Assembly (NCBI RefSeq): GCF_001642935.1
Contig: NZ_CP016761.1
Location: 1,054,001-1,118,000, forward strand
Direction of reading: 5' to 3'
From: Fictibacillus arsenicus
GTDB taxonomy: Bacteria > Bacillota > Bacilli > Bacillales > Fictibacillaceae
Length of the DNA: 64,000 nucleotides
Shown here: piece by piece, positions 59,602-64,000 of the stretch
Numbering within the stretch: position 1 is the stretch's first letter
Layout of the letters: each line of letters begins with the position of its first letter
Notes under the pieces: generated by a model
What the model was told of the DNA's origin: nothing
The model's database searches: none
The model's input: only the letters and a program-made list of their open reading frames with translations
Program-made: the position numbers and the translations under genes

Positions 59602-60489
59602 ATGAAACGTATTCCAATGCTATCAAACAAAAATAAAAATCAAGAACCGAAATCAAATGAGATCAAGAACCGTGAAAGCTGGCTTAAGATTATTATTATC
59701 GGTGGCTTCGCATTATTGTTATTTTACAAAATCGCAACAGCCCCATTCGTATTCCGTTTTTCGGATTTTATCTCGTTGTTTAGTTCACTGTTCGCAATTG
59801 CGGTTACATTAATCTATTTCAACAAAATCAATAAGCTGGAGAAGATGATGGAAGATTATACAAAGGGCAGACCAGTCCAGCAGACCGAAGTACAAATAGC
59901 CGAGGAAGAAGTGACAGAGCCAGACCAGAAGCAGCTGGAGCTTTTTGAAGAAAAAGTGGAAGAACCACGAACAGCTGTTGAAGAAGAAACGGAAGAAGAG
60001 TCTTTAGAGGAAAAAGAAGACGAAATCTCTGAAGAAATTTTTGAAACAAAACGCATCAAAGAAGAAGAGCTTGAAAAAATCGAAATGGATAAAACACAAA
60101 TTTACAATGAATTATTTACTAGAGCTCAATTAAACGAAGAAGAAATGAAATATTTCAATGAAAGAATCAGAGAAAAAGAAACAGAATCCTTTAACACCAA
60201 ACAAGAACTGAACCAGTTTAAAGAACGCATTCAAAATGTTTTCAAGAAAACGCCTCAGCTGTTTCAAAAAAGAGATTCAAGGATTGAAGGAATCGTTCGT
60301 ATGCTGAATCCTGTTACACTGAAAAACGCATCACTAGAGGATCTCAATCAACGATTAGATGCAGTAATAGATGTTATACCAACCGAAACACTTGATTCAT
60401 TAGTTCGAGATGGTCTCTTGGATTCACATTATCACCTAACACGTTCAGGCTATCGTGAATTCATTCAAGTCAGCAAGACATTTCAATAA
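59602..60489 (+). CDS. Membrane-anchored acidic coiled-coil protein
   Basis: 295 aa from ATG 59602. Residues 27-47 and 55-73 are two membrane helices; residues 75-225 are a Glu/Lys-rich coiled coil with an almost purely acidic centre (EEETEEESLEEKEDEISEE); residues 225-295 form a small globular domain ending SRYHLTRSGYREF-like HYHLTRSGYREF, which resembles a winged helix. Not recognised. Cytosolic orientation of the tail is probable. AAAGAGG precedes the start. Confidence 0.6.
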   Translation: MKRIPMLSNKNKNQEPKSNEIKNRESWLKIIIIGGFALLLFYKIATAPFVFRFSDFISLFSSLFAIAVTLIYFNKINKLEKMMEDYTKGRPVQQTEVQIAEEEVTEPDQKQLELFEEKVEEPRTAVEEETEEESLEEKEDEISEEIFETKRIKEEELEKIEMDKTQIYNELFTRAQLNEEEMKYFNERIREKETESFNTKQELNQFKERIQNVFKKTPQLFQKRDSRIEGIVRMLNPVTLKNASLEDLNQRLDAVIDVIPTETLDSLVRDGLLDSHYHLTRSGYREFIQVSKTFQ

Positions 60490-60581
60490 ATAATGAAGGA
60501 CCTCTTTCTAAATCTAGAAGGAGGTTTCTTTTATTCGGCGAAGTTAGAAATAACGAAAAAACGTTAAAGGTGGTGTTTTAT

Positions 60582-61085
60582 ATGGGTGCTCTTCAATTGA
60601 TCGAAACATACAAAAGTGACCTTCAGAACTATTCTGTGCAGCAGCTGAGACATATACCAGAGGCTGGGGTTTGGTCGCTATGTCAAATGTACGACCATGT
60701 GATTCTTGTCGCTCATGAGTACCTTGATCAGGTAGAATATTGTGCAGCAGCAAGCGAAGAGCAAACGCTTGGAAAGACGGAATTTGGTGAAAAATTATTT
60801 CAAAATGGAGGATTCCCGCCAATTAAAATCCGTTTGCCTGTTGAGATGAATGCTCCTCCAAATAATTCAGAAACCAATGAAGAGCTCATGCGGAGAGTTG
60901 ATCAAGTTATTGAAAGGATGAAAGATTGGGAAGGAAAAGTAGATTCTATAAATCCAAACTACAAAATAAAACATGGTGGCTTTGGATGGCTTAACGCAAG
61001 GGAATGGTACGACTTGATCGGCATGCATTTTCGTCATCACCTTAGACAAAAGAGTGAGCTCGAACAAAGGCTTTTAGTGAAATAA
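60582..61085 (+). CDS. DinB-superfamily protein
   Basis: 167 aa from ATG 60582 with AAAGGTGG upstream. Starts LIETYKSDLQNYSVQQLRHIPEAGVWSLCQMYDHVILVAHEY, where two His of the metal site lie, and ends with HFRHHLRQKSELE. Soluble four-helix bundle. Role unknown. Different subgroup from the DinB protein at 35285. Confidence 0.75.
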   Translation: MGALQLIETYKSDLQNYSVQQLRHIPEAGVWSLCQMYDHVILVAHEYLDQVEYCAAASEEQTLGKTEFGEKLFQNGGFPPIKIRLPVEMNAPPNNSETNEELMRRVDQVIERMKDWEGKVDSINPNYKIKHGGFGWLNAREWYDLIGMHFRHHLRQKSELEQRLLVK

Positions 61086-61092
61086 AAGACAT

Positions 61093-61120
61093 ACCTCCTT
61101 CTAAAACAATAGAAGGAGGT
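61093..61120. terminator. Stem-loop between convergent genes
   Basis: Perfect 10-bp stem ACCTCCTTCT/AGAAGGAGGT; T-runs on either side are short, so termination strength is uncertain. Confidence 0.6.
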
Positions 61121-61127
61121 TTCGTCG

Positions 61128-61748
61128 TTATCGGGCAAATAGATGGTTGCCGATCTTCGTTACAGATTGTCTGGTGAAAATCCAGGTGTTTGTCGCAAGA
61201 TCAGGGTTGTAATAATAAACGGAACCGTATGTAGGATCCCAGCCTTGCATTGCATCGAATACAGCGCGATAAGCATAGCTGCTTGGCTCCAAATTATACT
61301 GTCCATCATGAACTGCAGTAAAAGCATTCGTTTGATGAATGACATCACCCACGTTATCAGGGAATGCGGAATCATCGATTCGATTCAAAATAACAGCCGC
61401 AACCGCAACTTTTCCTATGTATGACTCGCCTCTTGCTTCTCCATGGACGACTCTTGCCATTTTTTCCACTTCATTAAGCATCAAAAAGGTTGCTGGACCT
61501 GCAACGCCATCAGAAGACAGATTGGACTTATATTGAAAATCCATGACAGCTCTCTCTGTGATCGGACCATAATAACCGGTAACAGGACCATAAAAGAAAC
61601 CCATGTCTTTCAAATTTTGTTGAAGCTCGGAAACCTCGTATCCTTGATTTCCGACCTTTAAAAGACTATGAGCTTGTACACTTGTTGGTAAAAACAATAC
61701 AGCAACAAAAAGAAATAAAAGCATGAACTTGCTTATAAAATTTTTCAT
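61128..61748 (-). CDS. sleB: SleB-family spore cortex/cell-wall hydrolase
   Basis: 206 aa from ATG 61748 with AAAGGAG upstream. Signal peptide to about Ala26, a PG_binding_1 domain (about 30-92; GNQGYEVSELQQNLKDMGFF), then a Hydrolase_2 domain with catalytic Glu104 in VVHGEARGESY. It is a lytic transglycosylase of the SleB type that opens cortex peptidoglycan during germination. It is shorter than B. subtilis SleB (about 305 aa) and no ypeB partner follows, so it may be a paralogue. Confidence 0.8.
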   Translation of the reverse strand: MKNFISKFMLLFLFVAVLFLPTSVQAHSLLKVGNQGYEVSELQQNLKDMGFFYGPVTGYYGPITERAVMDFQYKSNLSSDGVAGPATFLMLNEVEKMARVVHGEARGESYIGKVAVAAVILNRIDDSAFPDNVGDVIHQTNAFTAVHDGQYNLEPSSYAYRAVFDAMQGWDPTYGSVYYYNPDLATNTWIFTRQSVTKIGNHLFAR

Positions 61749-62025
61749 TAATGGCTCCTTTCTCCACTTTTTTCTATATATTATCAGTTGTGAAAAGAGT
61801 GGACATGAAGCACTTGGTCTATTTTTACAACTTTTTAAATCCATACTAAAAGTAGGAAGTTGTGACAAATTCCTGTACTATTCTACTAACTATGCTTTGT
61901 ACAGGTTTTTAATATGAAAACAAAGGGTAAATTAGGAAATTGATTCTATCTTAGATAAACGAAAATGAGTAATTTCCTCATAAAGGGATATAGTAACAAG
62001 TGAATATTCCCTAGGAGGCAAAATA

Positions 62026-62154
62026 ATGGAAAATACAAGTGATTTTGTAGAAAAATTGCATGATGATCAGGAGAAACAAGAAAAGAACAAAAAGCAGGGG
62101 AAAGGTAATCCTGGACAAAAATTACCGAACAAGCAGCATAGTACAAACAAGTGA
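62026..62154 (+). CDS. DUF4023-like small protein (42 aa)
   Basis: ATG 62026 with CTAGGAGG upstream opens 42 codons. Strongly polar, rich in Lys/Gln/Asn: DFVEKLHDDQEKQEKNKKQG and GNPGQKLPNKQH match my memory of the DUF4023 family of Bacillus microproteins, of unknown and possibly spore-related function. Strong terminator after. Confidence 0.65.
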   Translation: MENTSDFVEKLHDDQEKQEKNKKQGKGNPGQKLPNKQHSTNK

Positions 62155-62168
62155 ATTCTATGTATAAG

Positions 62169-62203
62169 CCACAGTGAAACGTTAACGCCACTGTGGTTTT
62201 TTT
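62169..62203. terminator. Intrinsic terminator
   Basis: 8-bp stem CCACAGTG/CACTGTGG followed by TTTTTTT. Confidence 0.88.
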
Positions 62204-62208
62204 ATGGT

Positions 62209-63000
62209 TTAAAAACATCCACCGGACCTCGAAGTATCCGGGCAAAAACCAGGATTGTCTTTGCACATTTTTTTCGCGAATTTCGGATAAAGCTTACTTA
62301 ATTGATTAAAGTAGCAAACGACCTTATGATTCAGCCGGACACTGCAGTTTTCAAAACACAAGCGGAATTCCTCTCCAACAGGCATGTTCATGAGAGGTTC
62401 TTTTCTAAATAATAAAGGTGTTACATGGTTCGTAACGGCGTCGTACATATTAATGATGCGTACGCTGTTTTTGACTTCTTTATAAAATCGCCGGACGAAC
62501 TCAGTGTTTCCAATCGGCAAACTAGCAAACGTGTAAAGAATGGGATTGTTAAATGGTGTGTTCACAGCGGCATCCAATGTGAAAAGTGTAGCCAGACAAG
62601 CGCCAAGGCTATGGCCTGTCACAAGCAGTTTTTTCTCTGGGGGAAGTCTCATCAGGACTGTTAAAATAATGCTTCGGGCTGCTGAATAAATACGGGTGAT
62701 TCCGCGATGAGTTTTACCGCTGTTTTTCACAAAGGGATACGTAACTTGAGGGATGTCCAGGTAGGAGGATACGTTATTTATCGTTGAAGTTCCGCGGAAA
62801 ACGACGACAACGTGATCGTCAGATTCTGCGATAAAACCGAATATCTCACCTGAAAAAGAGGGGATAGAGCACTTCAGAGTATAGCCGCTTGGGAGTGTGA
62901 ACGATTTGTCATCACTTAATTGATAAGCCTGATGACACATGACGGCCAAAAACATAGCAAGATGTCCATCAAATTCATAAACAATTTTATCTTTACCCAT
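62209..63000 (-). CDS. Class 3 lipase
   Basis: 263 aa from ATG 63000 with GAGGGGAG upstream. Lipase_3 features: VVVVFRGTSTINN (oxyanion region), HRGITRIYSAARS, nucleophile GHSLGACLA (Ser131), and Asp in IINMYDAVTNH with a His toward the C terminus. No signal peptide, so it acts in the cytosol or is exported otherwise. Eight Cys, mostly in the C-terminal third (KKMCKDNPGFCPD), is unusual for a cytosolic lipase. Confidence 0.85.
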   Translation of the reverse strand: MGKDKIVYEFDGHLAMFLAVMCHQAYQLSDDKSFTLPSGYTLKCSIPSFSGEIFGFIAESDDHVVVVFRGTSTINNVSSYLDIPQVTYPFVKNSGKTHRGITRIYSAARSIILTVLMRLPPEKKLLVTGHSLGACLATLFTLDAAVNTPFNNPILYTFASLPIGNTEFVRRFYKEVKNSVRIINMYDAVTNHVTPLLFRKEPLMNMPVGEEFRLCFENCSVRLNHKVVCYFNQLSKLYPKFAKKMCKDNPGFCPDTSRSGGCF

Positions 63001-63130
63001 AAGCACCACTCCCCTCAGAATACTAGATGTAATAGTATATGAGGGAGGATGCAGCAAGGTATAGACGGATATGATGGTTATTCATAGAATGTGGTAAAAT
63101 TAGTAAAAAGGCAAAGGCGTTGGGGATAAT

Positions 63131-63982
63131 ATGCAGATCATTGATACCATTCCATATTTTAAGCAAAATTATCATTCTTCTATCGAATTTTTGAGAAATT
63201 ATTACGGGGAGTATCCAGAGATATTTAAAGAGTATTTTGCATACCATTGCAAAGATACAGAAGAAAGGCATCTAGCTTCATTAGAAAAATATCCAGGCGT
63301 TCTATCTGATATTGACCTCGTTTACAAAAATATTGTGCCTATCATACATGGAACAGCTGAACACTATAAGAACAACTATCAAGTGTCGTTTCCCGCGGAC
63401 ATCAACCTCATTGTTGGAGGGTTTGGGTCAAATGCGTATACATACCGTCAAATCATTCCGAACATCACCTTTGCTCTGGAAAAATTATCACCCGTCCAAG
63501 ATCATCTAAAGACAATCGTGGCACATGAGTTTGGTCATGCGGCACACAACATCATTTCAAACAATGCAGGGATAGACTGGAAGAATGTCGATTGGAACAG
63601 TCCATTAACATGGCTTTATCAAGAAGGAGCAGCAACCCATTTCTCCAGACAAACAGCAAAAGGCATTAAGGAATCTGTGTATTTTTCCTTTGATGATGAA
63701 GGAGAAAAATGGCTGCAGTTTTTTAGTAAAAACCAAGAAAAAATTATCTCGGATTTTGCAAGGGATGTTACAACTGAAACACCAATCGCAGTATTTAAAG
63801 AATGGTTCTCCATTACTGGGGGGGCGAAGTTTGGTTACAATCGGTTAGGTTATCTCATCGGGGATCAGTTTTTTCAGGAATTGATTAAAAGAAATGGAGA
63901 ACTCGTGGCTATAGTAGCTTGGAAAGATACCAGTTACAAAGAGAATGTAATTAACTGGTTATTAAACACACACAAAGTCTGA
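63131..63982 (+). CDS. Gluzincin-type zinc metallopeptidase (YjaZ/DUF2268-like)
   Basis: 283 aa, complete within the window. HEFGHAAH (His132, Glu133, His136) is the zinc motif and YQEGAATH about 28 residues later supplies the third ligand, the gluzincin pattern of DUF2268/YjaZ-type proteins. No signal peptide or membrane segment. Substrate unknown. ATG 63131 is preceded by GGGGATA. Only 18 bases of intergenic sequence follow. Confidence 0.78.
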   Translation: MQIIDTIPYFKQNYHSSIEFLRNYYGEYPEIFKEYFAYHCKDTEERHLASLEKYPGVLSDIDLVYKNIVPIIHGTAEHYKNNYQVSFPADINLIVGGFGSNAYTYRQIIPNITFALEKLSPVQDHLKTIVAHEFGHAAHNIISNNAGIDWKNVDWNSPLTWLYQEGAATHFSRQTAKGIKESVYFSFDDEGEKWLQFFSKNQEKIISDFARDVTTETPIAVFKEWFSITGGAKFGYNRLGYLIGDQFFQELIKRNGELVAIVAWKDTSYKENVINWLLNTHKV

Positions 63983-64000
63983 AAAAATAATTCTAGTGTG

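Overview
The window reads as a chromosomal segment of an endospore-forming, low-GC Gram-positive bacterium of the Bacillaceae. An alpha/beta-type small acid-soluble spore protein, a complete ger germinant-receptor operon, a SleB-type cortex hydrolase, an RsbR-type stressosome protein, TnrA-type nitrogen regulators and many GGAGG ribosome sites with TTG/GTG starts all fit. Fictibacillus or a close relative is my best guess, but this is inference. No rRNA, tRNA, transposase, phage module or CRISPR array was seen. The gene order is mostly short operons closed by clear intrinsic terminators.

Layout. 1-5.6 kb: a membrane protein-cupin-Nudix operon, an alpha/beta hydrolase and a PAS histidine kinase, all on the minus strand. 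5.6-7.7 kb: an ABC-F ribosome-protection-like gene with a regulatory leader and terminator, split by a one-base frameshift. 8-11 kb: a winged-helix protein, a bile-acid/sodium symporter relative and two copies of a ~300 bp repeat. 11-15.4 kb: a nitrogen block of amtB, a DUF294 nucleotidyltransferase, a DEDDh exonuclease and a TnrA-like regulator, with TnrA boxes. 15.6-30.9 kb: SASP, azoreductase, an atypical Nramp transporter with a cre site, PepT, an M24 peptidase, two rhodaneses under a CsoR/CstR-type operator, an erythromycin-esterase homologue, a zinc peptidase and several small proteins. 31-35 kb: the ger operon (A-C-2TM-B). 35-45.6 kb: DinB, SRPBCC, endonuclease IV, MBL hydrolase, LysE exporter, amino-acid permease, MccF-like peptidase, AIM24 protein and RsbR. 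45.7-50.5 kb: lrgAB divergent from a second tnrA, then an SDR-Lrp operon divergent from an old-yellow-enzyme gene. 50.7-55 kb: an NlpC/P60 endopeptidase and a lactococcin-972-like bacteriocin operon. 55-64 kb: VanX-like dipeptidase, GntP permease, a YdcZ-Crp-YdcZ operon, SleB-type hydrolase, lipase and a gluzincin.

The most unusual signal is in the gaps between genes. Six gaps hold short arrays in which an 8-12 base word recurs every 20-21 bp, about two helical turns. The word differs between loci: ATCCCACG at three loci, ACCGAACAAAAA, ATCACATAAA and GGGCGA at one each. Three of the six arrays have perfect 21-bp spacing. I do not recognise this as a named element family. A second repeat family is the ~220-300 bp element present in two direct copies, one inverted copy and one truncated copy.

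Regulatory logic visible in sequence: three TnrA boxes (upstream of amtB and of both tnrA-like genes) suggest a local nitrogen circuit; an attenuator-like terminator precedes the ABC-F gene; a CsoR/CstR-type palindrome sits inside the rhodanese promoter; a cre site sits just downstream of the Nramp promoter; and a long inverted repeat lies between the Lrp gene and its divergent target.
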